Assembly: GCA_934045075.1 (NCBI GenBank)
Contig: OW203740.1
Location: 16,829,944-16,893,943, forward strand
Length of the DNA: 64,000 bases
DNA from: Yponomeuta sedellus
Lineage: Eukaryota; Arthropoda; Insecta; Lepidoptera; Yponomeutidae
Reading direction: 5' to 3'
Of the stretch, positions 45,206-55,004 are shown in pieces; the first letter of the stretch is position 1; each line of letters begins with the position of its first letter. The translations under genes were made by a program, and so were the position numbers. The notes beneath the pieces were generated by a model. It saw nothing but the letters and a program-made list of their open reading frames with translations, had not been told where the DNA came from and ran no database searches.

Positions 45206-45589
45206 CTGCAGACAATAACGTAATATTTTTGTGAAATGAAGTAAAAAGGTTTTAAAATTTGATGTTATGTTATAACCTAAGTAATAAAATATACAAATGA
45301 TACTGCTACATTCTCCAAAATATCACATCAAATAATACTTTGAATAGATTACTTCACTTACGTTGTTCCTTCACTGGAGTCCTACAGCACCCCGCGATAC
45401 TTGTGCACGCGTCCACACCGCCCGGCTGTCACCGCGTCACTGACAGATCTATTCACCATGACCATAGACTAAAATACGCGTGAGGGAAAATCAGTAGAAT
45501 ACACACAAAAAAAAATATAATCAAAATAAAATCTTATGGGGTGCTCCAGCACCCCGTGTAGGGTTCTAGGGTTAAACCATTTTTCAATT

Positions 45590-46366
45590 TCAATTTCAAT
45601 AAAGCTCTGCATTCCATCATAGAGTGGTTCAACAACAATAACCTAAAAATCAATATAGGTAGCTAAAACTTGTATGATGCAATTTAGCCAACGCAAACCA
45701 ATTGTAAGTAATCTAAACATCAATTATAATAATGAAATAATTAAAGAAGTAGAGGCAACAAAATTCCTAGGCCTACTAGTAGATAGACAACTAAATTGGA
45801 AAGCGCATATTGAGGCACTGTGTAAAAGAATTAGCTCTTCTGCTTATCTACTCCATAGACCAGCTCAGATTGCAAATACTGATGCCGTGGTAGTTGCCTA
45901 CCACAGTCTTGTGGCCTCCGTGCTATGATATGGCTTGATTTTGTGGGGCAATTCAACAGACAGAGAGACCATATTTAAAGCGCAGAAGAGATGCATGCGT
46001 GCCATATTCCGACTAAAGCCTACAGATAGTTGCAAGACCTACTTTATAGACAACAATATCATGACTTTGCTTTCAATGTACATATATGAAGTATCACTTT
46101 TTGTTAAGTCAAATCCAGACATATTTAGAAGAGTTTCACAAATAAGTCAGCAAATGCAGAGAGATGAAACCAAAATATGTACACGAAGAGCTAACACAAC
46201 GCTCATGCAGAAAAGCATATTCTGCATGGGCACTGTCATTTATAATAAGTTACCCCGCCCCTTAAGAGAGTCGAACTTCAACTGCTTTAAACATAAACTT
46301 GAGACGTTGCTGATTGAAAAATGTTATTATAATTTATTTGAGTACTTGACCGAACAATCATTTTAA
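45590..46366 (+). pseudogene. LINE-2 ORF2, C-terminal part
   Basis: Reading resumes after piggyBac with 'NKALHSIIEWFNNNNLKIN', a stop at about 45665, 'KFLGLLVDRQLNWKAHIEA', 'YHSLVASVL' (stop at 45926), 'YGLILWGNSTDRETIFKAQK' and ends 'CYYNLFEYLTEQSF' with a stop at 46364-46366. The LNWKxHI and LILWG blocks are the usual thumb and connector of insect LINEs. Confidence 0.83.
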
Positions 46367-46690
46367 TATTTGGAAATAATTTAATTTCTTAGTTTTAATT
46401 TCAATCTATTGACATTAAAATTTTATTTTATTTTAATTTTAATATGTGGACATTTTAATTAACTTTATTGTTGATGTTTTGTACACTTGCGAATGTAAGA
46501 AATGTAAATTTAGATCTTAATACGTAATTTTTTTCATCAGGTAAATTAAATATGTAAATTTGTCATACGTTCCGTTACTATAGTATATTAAATGTATAAA
46601 TTTGTATGCCTTATAGGCAAAACATGTTCTGTACCTCACACAAAAACAACACCTTGATTATACACAACACACATGTTTTACAAATAAAGA

Positions 46691-47370
46691 TCTTTATCAA
46701 TGACATGACATGGCATAACATAACCTAACGTTTGTATCCCAGAGGGGTAGGCAGAGACCGTGGACTGGACCCCAGTGACAAGTGGCGATACTCATACATA
46801 GGTTATATTATGTATGATGTAGGTCTGATCACGATTACTTGTTAGGTAAACAATCTCGATTAGACCGTTTTAATTTGTAATATTATAATCGCGGTTTTTA
46901 ATAGATACATAAATTATCGCGATTGGACGCGTTTAATATAAAGTTATATTAAACAATGTACGTATGTATGTATGTATGTATGTATGTATGTATGTATGTA
47001 TGTATGTATGTATGTATGTATGTATGTATGTATGTATGTATGTATGTATGTATGTATGTATGTATGTATTTATGTATGCGTTTTCATACTTACTACAGTT
47101 AGTTGCGGGCAACCGCAGACCGCAGTTATCCGCATACTAAGTAAGCGCTAGCGCGTTCAGCCTCAAAGCTCATTGTCACTTAAATCTGTTTTAAGGCGAC
47201 ACGAAGACGGACTGCGTAAATTGGAACTAGGGTTCGTAATATAATCCGCAGCGGAATGAATCTATCATAGTTGTGTTTGTCCAATGAATTGCAAATGACG
47301 TCTTCGGTAGGACCGCGATGTAGATGGGCATGGAAGTTAGGGTTGAATTTACCTTAAAGAACCAATCCAT
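46691..47370. other. Family F scrap and (TATG)n array
   Basis: 46731-46790 (minus) is the F terminus ('ataacctaacgtttgtatcc', 'gaggggtaggcagagacc'). 46957-47070 is a TATG microsatellite of about 28 units, this time with no F end beside it. The rest shows nothing. Confidence 0.65.
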
Positions 47371-47373
47371 ATT

Positions 47374-47540
47374 AACCCTGGTATGTCCCCACTGCTGGGG
47401 CACATACTCCACCACGAGGCCCAAGTCCGGGTTGGTGGAGGATTGTAAGACACTGGCGGGACTTACCGTCAGAAGTTATTAAGCCGCTTTATAAGGCTTC
47501 TCGTATGGTTAAACGACTGCCATTACATGACATCGTAATA
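47374..47540 (+). repeat. Family A, short copy with deletion
   Basis: It starts 'ggtatgtccccactgctggg' and jumps from 'ggcac' to 'atactccaccacg', lacking about 35 bases, then continues to 'gactgccattacatgaca'. Confidence 0.78.
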
Positions 47541-47542
47541 CA

Positions 47543-47559
47543 TTATATATATATATATA

Positions 47560-47600
<41 letters not shown>
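47543..47600. repeat. (AT)n/(GT)n microsatellite
   Basis: AT repeats broken by 'gtgtgt' near 47565. Confidence 0.9.
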
Positions 47601-47603
<3 letters not shown>

Positions 47604-48084
47604 TGAGCAATTATACATAGCGCTACGAGGTAGGACCTAGAATTAGGACACGCATACAAAAGATAATGTCTGTGGTTCAAAACGCAGTCTGCACTTTATC
47701 GGAATCTCTATCAAATGCCGTGAAAAGTAGCAGACTATTACATTACATAAACTCTACACTACATAACCTCACGCCTGTGTGTTTAAGGGGTACGCAGAGA
47801 CCGCAAAAAGTGAACCATCTGTACAAGTTCATCCAGTGACGTATTCGGTAGCAAAGAGGGCTAAGACCTCGTCTATATGCCGAGCATGCGGAGTATGCCG
47901 AGTGCACTGTCGCCAGAGTGCGGAAAACTGATATTCGCATACTTGAAATGTGTATACTGAACTATGTGACGGGTATTGGAAAATAACGAGGTCAGAAGCT
48001 CTTCATTAGTGCGAAGTGAGGTGGTGTATGGGCGTTTGCGTTTTATTTACCGGTGGTTAGTTCAGCATTAGATATTTTTTAGCA
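47601..48084. other. Unannotated; F terminus at 47758-47820
   Basis: 'cataacctcacgcctgtgtg' to 'tacgcagagacc' is the inverse F end. Nothing else is seen. Confidence 0.5.
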
Positions 48085-48235
48085 AAGGGGAAGATAAAAA
48101 GTACCCGGAACCGGCGTGTGTGAACGCAACGACTTATGAACGTTTATGAAACAAAGGTGATCTGTCAGGATAGTAGCAAGTGGCAGTCCCTGGTCTCTGC
48201 CTACTCCTCTGGGATACAGGCGTGAGGTTATGTAA
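48085..48235 (+). mobile_element. Family F 3' end
   Basis: 'aaaaagtacccggaaccggc', 'gatctgtcaggatagtagc', 'gtctctgcctactcctctgg', 'acaggcgtgaggttatg'. Confidence 0.82.
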
Positions 48236-48541
48236 TGTTATGTTCCATTATTTTAATAGAGAAAAAACCAACTACAAAAGGAACTTTATCGACTTACCGC
48301 AAAGAAAAGTATCAAAACTAAACACTGAACGGTCTTTAAAAGGCTACAAGCAAGCCTTTCACAATGGAAACCGATCACAAAAGATCGCGTCTGGCTGTTA
48401 CCACCTGGCGTCGATAAAACACTGAAAATTATTCCTTTCAACTTGAAATACCTACTCAATTCCAACTCTCAAAGACAAACAAAACTTCTGGGCGGCCACG
48501 ACTTCTGCCTGAGGATTTGCGATGCCATTTATCGAAGGACT
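48236..48541. other. No gene recognised
   Basis: Positions 48180-48425 are open on the plus strand but begin in repeat F; the Lys/Arg-rich rest has no known family. Confidence 0.4.
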
Positions 48542-49041
48542 CCACCCCTACTCCCGCACGTGTTAAGGAGGCTTCATACGTGAGCAGCCTACAGTCTATT
48601 TATCCTTCAATATCAACCCTTATATTTCCCCATTGCTGGGGCACGGGTCTCTTCCTACATCGCAGAAAGGTTAGGTCATACTGCACAACGGGGACGAAGT
48701 CCGGGTTGGTGGAGGACTGTAAGACAGTGGCGGGCCTTTGTCAGAAGTTATCAAGCCGCCCACGAGGCCTCTGACATGGCTTAACGATTGCCATTACATG
48801 ACAGCCGGCACCAACGGCTTAACGTGCCTTGCAAAGCACACGGAAGCGCTCGGGAAAATGCCACTAGTGGTAGTCACGGGATGGTCACCCATCCTGCACC
48901 AGACCGCGCCTGTAGTTGCTTAACTCAAGTGATTGATTCCAATCACCCGGTTCGACTAGGCCACGAGCGCTTCTACTGCCACCCCTACTACGACGTGTTA
49001 AGGAGGCTTCATACATTAGCAGCCTACAATCTATTTATCCT
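48542..49041 (+). repeat. Family A copy between ~65-base direct repeats
   Basis: The full-length family A (48608-48975) is flanked by 48542-48607 and 48979-49041, which share 'cacccctact', 'cgtgttaaggaggcttcata', 'agcagcctaca' and 'tctatttatcctt' with a few differences. The repeats are far longer than a target duplication. Confidence 0.82.
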
Positions 49042-49143
49042 TACTTGTCCATTTTAATAAAGAAACTTCTATGGTTTTACTGTCGAAAAGTTTTATATCC
49101 TCATAAATAAGTAACATGAGACAATATTTAAGATAACAACATG

Positions 49144-49277
49144 TTAAAATGAGAAAATTACTTTGCAAGGATCCGCCAAAAATCCCACAAGTACCATGCG
49201 GTTAGTTAATGCAAACTAACCGCATGGTGCTTGTGGGATTTTCGGCGGAAATTAGCAAAGTAATTTTCACATTTTAA
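49144..49277. mobile_element. 134-bp fold-back MITE
   Basis: The left arm begins 'ttaaaatgagaaaattac' and the right arm ends with its inverse. The arms pair almost to the centre at 'gcggttagttaatgcaaacta'. A single arm exists at 22753-22822. TTAA stands at both outer edges, but it is part of the arms, so a piggyBac-type target cannot be concluded. Confidence 0.75.
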
Positions 49278-49939
49278 TGCTATTATGGATTTCCGCAAAG
49301 TAACGCCTGATTCCATACAAAATTCCGAACAATATGTCGCCAATTTTATAAATAAAGTTCATGAACTTATCGAAAATATCTAGTTTCGGCATAAAATGTT
49401 AATGTTCAGGTTAGACTCTTGTTTACTAAATTGGACAAGTAAAGATTAATAAACTGTACATGTGTATGTCCTACCGCGTGACCGAAGGCTTCTGCCTAAG
49501 GACGAGTATAGGCTTAATCGCCACTGTGTGAATATCTCAGGAACTGGGGTTTCCTAAAGATGATTTTCTTTATATTGCGGTCGAATGCCTATGACAATGT
49601 AATTAGGCTCTCGAACTTACTCCAAGGTTTCTTTGTTTATTTATGGGTCGTTACTTTAATAAAAAACATAGTTAAATACCCGTCCGACTACCCGTCACTG
49701 ATTTCCTTCAGCGACTTTCCGTCATGAGGTTATTCTTCTTCTCCTTCAGGCTATGTTATGTAGTCCTCTGCTGGACATAGCCCTTCCCTAATGAGCGTCA
49801 TGAGGCGTCATGGAATAAATTGCTTTAAGGCCGCCAATTGTACTTTGTATTTTTACAAGTTGTTTAATATGTGCTCTGGTGTACAATAAAGAATATTCTT
49901 ATCTTATCTAAAATGTGGCGGATTTAATGCCATAAAGCT
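49278..49939. other. Mixed repeat scraps
   Basis: 49485-49620 resembles SINE M parts. 49738-49802 is the end of family G inverted ('ctgctggacatagcccttcc'). 49812-49910 looks like a retroposon 3' end ('aaggccgccaattgtacttt' to 'gtacaataaagaatattc' and TATCTTATCT). No gene. Confidence 0.5.
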
Positions 49940-50032
49940 TTATTAATAGGGTTCCGTTCCTCAAAAGAAAAAGCGAAACGCTTAGGTATAGGATCATTTA
50001 GTTGTCCGTCTAGTTAGTTAGTTAGTTAGACC

Positions 50033-50285
50033 TGAGATTTTCGCACTTAGCCCCATAGTTGGGCCATTGTACGTAGCAAGCGCTGAGGTACGCTAACACC
50101 TCAGACACTAGGGTTTCCTTACGATGTTTTCCTTCACCGTCAGCGAATAGTATTGCTACTTTAATTTCACAAATGTACATAACTTAGAAAAACAAAGTCA
50201 TTGGTACATGCCGGGGTTCGAACCCACGACCTCCCGATTGAGAAGCCGGCGTTCTACACCGCTCCGCTACCACCGCTCTATCGCA
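50033..50285 (-). repeat. SINE family C in family K
   Basis: The inverse of 5388-5625: 'cgcacttagccccatagttg', 'agcgctgaggtacgctaac', B box 'ggggttcgaacccacgacc' region and the A box side 'ccgctccgctaccaccgctc'. Confidence 0.85.
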
Positions 50286-50389
50286 TTGTTGTGCATTTGT
50301 TGTCCGTCTGCCAAGACCTTTATCTCAGCAACGCGTGTAGATTTTGAGTTGAAATTAATATTAAAGTCTACAGTCCCTTGGCACTTGAC

Positions 50390-50620
50390 TGGCACTGACT
50401 GAAAATCTGCGCTGAACTGGCACTGACTGAAAATCATCGCTGAAGGCTAGTCCATCAGCATATTGCTGAGTCAGTTGCCCTTTATAGTAGCAGGGTCACG
50501 CCGTGACCTTTAGTTTTTCGTCTTTGTTTTTAGTGAATACATAAATGTTTTAAGTTTGATTTGTTACTGTGGCGTGTGCACTGTTTCTATAAAAATTGTT
50601 TTTCTTCTTCTTCCTTGAAG
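50390..50620 (+). repeat. Family L copy
   Basis: 'gcactgactgaaaatctgcg' (repeated twice in tandem here), 'tcagcatattgctgagtcag', and a TTCTTCTTCTTCC end. Compare 31350-31650. Confidence 0.6.
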
Positions 50621-50814
50621 TTGTAGAAATTAAACTTCTGGGTTAATGCTAGAAAAGTTACTGCTGTTCCCCAAAAAAACGTATATTTCGACACTCAAGA
50701 GAATCAAAAATTGCAAACTGTAAAGTACTTCCCGGTGACCTAAAACTATGACATTTGGCAACTAATATCGTCTTGTGCTCCAAATCCCAAGACAGACTAG
50801 AAAAAACCGTTTCT

Positions 50815-50905
50815 TAGTTTGACCTGGCCGGTGATCGAACCCGAGACCTTCGGTTTTGCAGTCAGTGTGCCGAACCGCTGCACCATCGAGACCGCCACCT
50901 TAGTG
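50815..50905 (-). repeat. SINE family E head
   Basis: On the minus strand: 'tcgatggtgcagcggttcgg' (A box side), 'ctgcaaaaccgaaggtctcg' and B box 'ggttcgatcacc'. Confidence 0.75.
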
Positions 50906-50977
50906 ACCCAAGTTCGTCATGAAACAGCTGATATGTTTTTTTTTACGATTTCTGAAGTATCCTCGTCTATAGTAAAC

Positions 50978-51055
50978 GTTTTTAAAAACCTATTTAGAGG
51001 CTAAAAATTCCACCCATGCCGGGACTGGAACCTGCGACCTCTGGCTAAGGACAAT
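50978..51055 (-). repeat. SINE family B fragment
   Basis: 'aaacctatttagaggctaaa', 'ccacccatgccgggactgg', 'cctgcgacctctggctaagg'. Confidence 0.75.
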
Positions 51056-51388
51056 TGACAACATTTCAAAATTGTATGGAGCTCTAATTCGAAAACCATT
51101 TCGAGATTTGGCTTTGTAAAGCACGTAAAAAATTATTTAAGTTTTTTCTGTGGTTTCATTTCCGAGAAAATGGTAAAAACACAAAAATACGCTTATGACG
51201 TCACACCATGGCTCCCAGTGAACATGCCTGTGCCCCGATGAAAAAAAAGTCAATTTCAAGATCTAACCTAAAAAATCAGTGTTGCCAATTTAGCGACTTA
51301 GTCGCTAGAAATGACGACTTTTGCGAGAGCCTTAGCGACAAGAAAAAAGTTTTGAGGACAAAAATAATTTAGCGACTTAGCTGACGAC
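51056..51388. other. Unannotated flank of the hAT MITE
   Basis: 51285-51380 carries 'tagcgactta' three times in diverged form. No frame. Confidence 0.4.
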
Positions 51389-51993
51389 CAGTGTTATTAT
51401 CGTCAAAATCTAAACCTTCAAATTGCCGTATTTATAAAAAAAAAATCGCAGATCTGCCGTATTATATTTTAATTGAATAATTAGTGATTGAAACAAAAAA
51501 ATAATAAGTATATTTTCAACTTTCTATCATTTCTTCATCCTATATGTTTCTAATACACTGTTTGTGCAATAAATATTTTTCTTTGCTTTTCATTTTCATA
51601 GGCATACTCGTAATTATCTCCTGACACCTGAAATTTTGTGCAACCGCCTTGATTTCGAATAGCTTGTTTAGCTAAGAGTAGGACATATAAAAGAGATTGC
51701 ATGAGACATCTGTCTCATGCAATCTCTTTTATATGTTTTATATGTCATAAATTGAACTAGATATAGTTCAATTTATGTCTGCAGGAAAATGTTCTTTTGG
51801 ATATCCCGAAAATCGGACACATTTATTACGTTTCGTTTGTAGTATTTTTTTGTTTTAAGGTTACGAGCATGTTGGACTTGAATTGCCGTATTATATGATA
51901 CGGCAGTCGAAATCCTGCCGTATACCGTATATTACAAAAAACATCCATGAATTACCGTATATTACGGCAATTGCCGTATCAATAATAACACTG
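51389..51993. mobile_element. hAT-like MITE, 605 bp, 8-bp target duplication
   Basis: The ends are 'cagtgttattatcg' and its near-perfect inverse 'caataataacactg'. 'ctgacgac' flanks both sides exactly (51381-51388 and 51994-52001). CAGTG-type ends with an 8-base duplication are the hAT signature. Sub-terminal regions repeat 'ttgccgtatt'/'gccgtatat'. There is no transposase. The middle holds two perfect hairpins. Confidence 0.88.
51683..51777. repeat. Two perfect hairpins inside the hAT MITE
   Basis: Hairpin 1: arms 51683-51708 and 51711-51736, 26 bases, perfect, with a 2-base centre. Hairpin 2: arms 51746-51759 and 51764-51777, 14 bases, perfect. Confidence 0.95.
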
Positions 51994-52001
51994 CTGACGA
52001 C

Positions 52002-52245
52002 GTTTAAACCTGAAGATTTCGTTAAGTACAAGATAAAAAATTATGCCCAACCCTTTTTTTTACTTACTCAAACGTCTACTTCAACTGAGCCATACGAGAA
52101 TGAGGACGAAGAAGTGTTTAATTTATGTAGTGATGGCGAAGAATAATTTTTAATTATTAATTATCGTATTTCTTAAGTAGTACATTGTTATTCACGTGCC
52201 CCCCCCCCCTTTATTTTTGGTTGCTGATGGTCTCCGGGGCCTATT
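52002..52245 (+). other. Acidic open tail, unidentified
   Basis: Just past the target duplication the plus strand reads 'FKPEDFVKYKIKNYAQPFF' and ends 'NEDEEVFNLCSDGEE' with a stop at 52144-52146. It looks like the C-terminal end of a protein whose upstream part was cut by the hAT MITE, but I cannot name it. A C run is at 52200-52209. Confidence 0.3.
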
Positions 52246-52473
52246 TCATAAAACTGAAATCATGGTTTTCATCATCACGGTTGCACCTCTTATTTTCGCT
52301 GCATCGTCATGATGCATGAACTCCAAAAGCATTGAAAGATCTACCTTGGGTAGATTTCGGCTGTCAGCGCGTACGAATCCGTCTAAATCTGAAAAGTCCA
52401 TTGTATACCTACCAATGACTTTCTTGTGTAGGTTAGTATTTGAGTAGAGAGAAATAAATTTAACACTACACAA
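52246..52473 (-). pseudogene. Possible SWIM-domain (YqaJ-linked) protein, N-terminal scrap
   Basis: The minus strand reads 'GRYTMDFSDLDGFVRADSRN', 'LPKVDLSMLLEFMHHDD', 'AAKIRGA' and then stops soon after. The phrase ADSRNLPKVDxxML with a following RGA/RGV matches my memory of the start of insect SWIM-zinc-finger proteins that often carry YqaJ nuclease domains. No zinc finger or nuclease follows here, so it is a fragment at best. Confidence 0.35.
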
Positions 52474-53051
52474 AGTTTGTTTACGTTAGGTAAACCACAC
52501 AACATAATATCAGGGTTACCATACTTTATACTTACCATACCATAAACTGGCAGCAAAAACACTCCGAACGCAGATAAAGGCTTTGCCAACACAAAGTACA
52601 TTTGACAAAAAAGGAACAACTACATATAAGGGATGATGAATTGAACTAAGCTGATTTAATTGTATAAAAGAAAAACATATTTGCATACGTTAAAAAAATT
52701 AAGAAACTGTTTTTTAACATGGCCCTGGCAATACTAAAATGACATTTGTAACTATATTTTCTTTTAGGATATTAGGCAAAAGAAAACATATTGTGAGCCT
52801 CGTTGTTTCGTCACTTCCGGTAAAAATATTTTAAACTTTAAAATGTAAAAAATATAAGAAAACGTGCGTGTTTCAGAAAATAAAAAAATATGGTTCATTT
52901 TATTTTGTATCTAGTTTCCTTTAGGACAATAAAATCCGTATGCTAAAAAAATGAAATGTTGTCAATTTCAAAAACAGCTGGCAAGCCAAAGGTCGCTGTT
53001 TTTAAAATTGTCCACAGCACGGGTTAGTGCTTTAAAAACAAAGAAGAATAA
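52474..53051. other. AT-rich, no gene; SINE B tail at 52998-53040
   Basis: 'attgtccacagcacgggttag' is the family B 3' end (plus). Nothing else is seen. Confidence 0.5.
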
Positions 53052-53175
53052 TGAAATTAAATAAAATGAAAAGGTTTTATTCAAAGTAGCGCAGATACCG
53101 CAGCTTAATGAACGTTACAAGTCAAACTAGGTGTCTATTTCAAAATCTAGATCATTTTGGAGAAAAATGGACAAA
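53052..53175 (-). repeat. Family I, best continuous copy
   Basis: 'aaaaggttttattcaaagtag', 'taatgaacgttacaagtc', then directly 'tatttcaaaatctagatc'. This is the uninterrupted reference for the split copy at 26238-27700. Confidence 0.7.
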
Positions 53176-54127
53176 TAAACTCCATCATAAAATATTCAAT
53201 TCAAGACTCTATTAGATCAATCGTCCGATCTTGTACGATACCAGTCATTGTTGCCATCATTGCAATCATACCCCAGCGGTTACCCTTACCGGAAGTCCGA
53301 GATTCATTCAAATAGGCACCGTTAACAGGAGACGGAGGATCGATAGCGGGAAACCGTTTCGCAAGAATAACTCTGCAATCGGAACTACAGAATCATGTGC
53401 TCCAGAAAGACCGGTCAATTGAGATACAAAGAGAAATAGAAAGATCCCACCAAAAACATTCTGTAAAAACTAGCCAAGTCTACATGAAGCTGCTCGTTTA
53501 TCTCTAAAAAGTAATGAAATCATGCCAAAGTCATGCCAAGTCTAAGGTTGTGTAACTTGGCCGTTGAAGGGTACACAAGGGTACAAAACCAGGTGTGGAG
53601 CACCTTTTTTTACCTTTTTTGCTTGGCTAGTTTTTACAGAATGTTTTTGGTTTGATTTCACTTTTTTTCTAGAAACGTGGGCATATTGATGAAAGGTATC
53701 ACCGCCACTCTTAGTCCAATGCATTATATTTTGACCAAATTTTGAGCAAAATTATTATTTTAGTGCAATTTGTATTTAATTTGTGTAATGTTCGAGTAGA
53801 ATAAAATTAATCGTTCGACTATTTCTTCTTGTAAACTTGTAAGTATAAGTATAAAAGCCGTCTAGTCTTATCCAGAGTTTTCCTTTAATTTTATTTATAT
53901 GCGTGTTAAAAGCAGAAGGGGAGGAGAAGGGGCCCAGCAGTGGCACGTTGTAGGCTATATTAAATTAGAATATGTGTTCAACTACGCTGGATTTTTGCAA
54001 TGACAGTCGATTTTTTATGTACCAATAGTAGAAGGGGCATCATTATATCTCTATCTCTAATATTGCTGAGACCAGCTGAGTTTTCTTCATCAGATACTTC
54101 AGACCCTCGATTTTTGACACCAAATGA
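53176..54127. other. Inverted repeat with coding-like arms; otherwise unannotated
   Basis: A perfect 29-base inverted pair lies at 53450-53478 and 53622-53650, 143 bases apart. Both arms translate, on opposite strands, to '(N/H)QKHSVKTSQ'. One plus-strand frame upstream reads 'LQSELQNHVLQKDRSIEIQ', which has a coiled-coil look. No family is recognised. Confidence 0.55.
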
Positions 54128-54360
54128 AGCGACCCAAATTCTTCCCGCGGGTGTCGTAAAAGGCGACTAAGGGACACAAACCTTGGGGTGGGCAGCAGCG
54201 CCCCCTGCAGTACAATTTCACCAATCTGCGATCCCAACCCGCATGCCCAGCGTGGGGATTATGGGCATTACCCCCTTAATGATGGCACAACTTGTGCTAT
54301 GGCACTCATTAGGGGAGGGCTATGTCCAGCAGTGGACTAATATAGCCTGAAGAAGAAGCG
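54128..54360 (+). repeat. Family G, near full copy
   Basis: 'caaattcttcccgcgggtg', 'gcgactaagggacacaaacc', 'agcgccccctgcagtac', 'ggggattatgggcattaccc', 'gggctatgtccagcagtgg', ending 'gcctgaagaagaag'. Confidence 0.78.
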
Positions 54361-55004
54361 GCCCACCAACTTGAATATTTTTGTAAGTGCGGTATGTCGA
54401 TCTCTTTGAATAGTTTGGTTAGGCTCTTGTGTTTTCTAATCAGGGTCACCATGTACTCCAGATCTTTGATTATCCTAGTTTTTATAGTTTTCTCTTTGTG
54501 TGGCCATTGAATCCTAACTCTGTACCAAATTTCCGCTCTCTGAGTTTATGGGAAGTACTGGTTCTAGTTTGATGATCATGAGCAAGTGTGATAAATGCGA
54601 AACTTTGCTTTCGCTTAACTTCGGAACTAAATGACCTACAGACTTGAAATTTTGGATTTTAAGTATGTGATTAAAGCTTATTGGATGTCAAAAATTCTGC
54701 CTTCTGGTCTTATCCAGAGGTTCTCCAATAGAGGCCTTACAGAAAAGATGGTACATCAGTGTTTGCTTCGCGCTCGACTTGGCGGGGTCACTGCCGTGTC
54801 CCCTGATAAACATTATTTATCGGGGGGCACGGCAGTGACCTTATTAAAAAAGGTCTGTGTATGCCAGGTCTGAGAAACTGGTTATTTGTACGCTAAATGC
54901 GATTAAACCAGTTTAAATTGATATACGTCAAACAGTTATTCAGAGTGTATAACTTATTTATTAGTAAGGCCGTTAATGTGTTTAGCTCGTGTTGTGAAAC
55001 TGTA
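54361..55004. other. Unannotated, with a hairpin at 54786-54840
   Basis: The hairpin arms are 25 bases (54786-54810 and 54816-54840) with two G:T-compatible mismatches and a 5-base loop. Outer sequence 'ggtcactgccgtg'. No frame is convincing. Confidence 0.6.

Larger units (their letters stand above)
44412..45571 (-). mobile_element. Internally deleted piggyBac element
   Basis: The ends are 'ccctagagccctaca' at the left and 'tgtagggttctaggg' at the right, inverted repeats with one mismatch in 15. TTAA flanks both (44408-44411 and 45572-45575). TTAA targets and CCCTAG ends are the marks of piggyBac. The minus strand keeps the first ~77 and the last ~130 codons of a transposase and lacks the catalytic core between them, so the element cannot move by itself. 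It sits inside LINE-2 reverse transcriptase and is therefore younger. Confidence 0.92.
40490..46690 (+). mobile_element. LINE-2: old non-LTR retrotransposon with three insertions
   Basis: In order on the plus strand: ORF1 (about 40490-41320), endonuclease (41690-42910), reverse transcriptase (42877-44290), C-terminal domain (45590-46366) and a 3' part ending near 'caaataaagatctttatc' at 46690. It is interrupted by a family A copy (41432-41674), a ~420-base insert (41887-42306) and a piggyBac derivative (44412-45571). Subtracting them leaves about 4.4 kb. Like LINE-1 it belongs with Jockey/CR1-like elements, but the two are clearly different families. Several stops show it is dead. Confidence 0.87.
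49940..50745 (+). repeat. Family K repeat broken by SINE C and family L
   Basis: It opens 'agggttccgttcctcaaaag', a phrase common in lepidopteran repeats, then 'gttgtccgtctagttag'. After SINE C it resumes 'gttgtccgtctgccaagacc', 'tttatctcagcaacgcgtg', breaks again at about 50385 for family L and resumes 'gaaattaaacttctgggtta'. Two insertions in one host repeat. Confidence 0.6.

Noticed and set aside
44412..45571. Reading the piggyBac element as an active transposon
   Set aside because: The catalytic part of the transposase is absent and the C-terminal piece is frameshifted.
46957..47070. The TATG array as another F-family tail
   Set aside because: No F terminus adjoins it on either side, so its origin is not shown.
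49144..49277. TTAA at the edges as proof of a piggyBac-type MITE
   Set aside because: The TTAA lies within the inverted arms and is not kept at the single arm at 22753.
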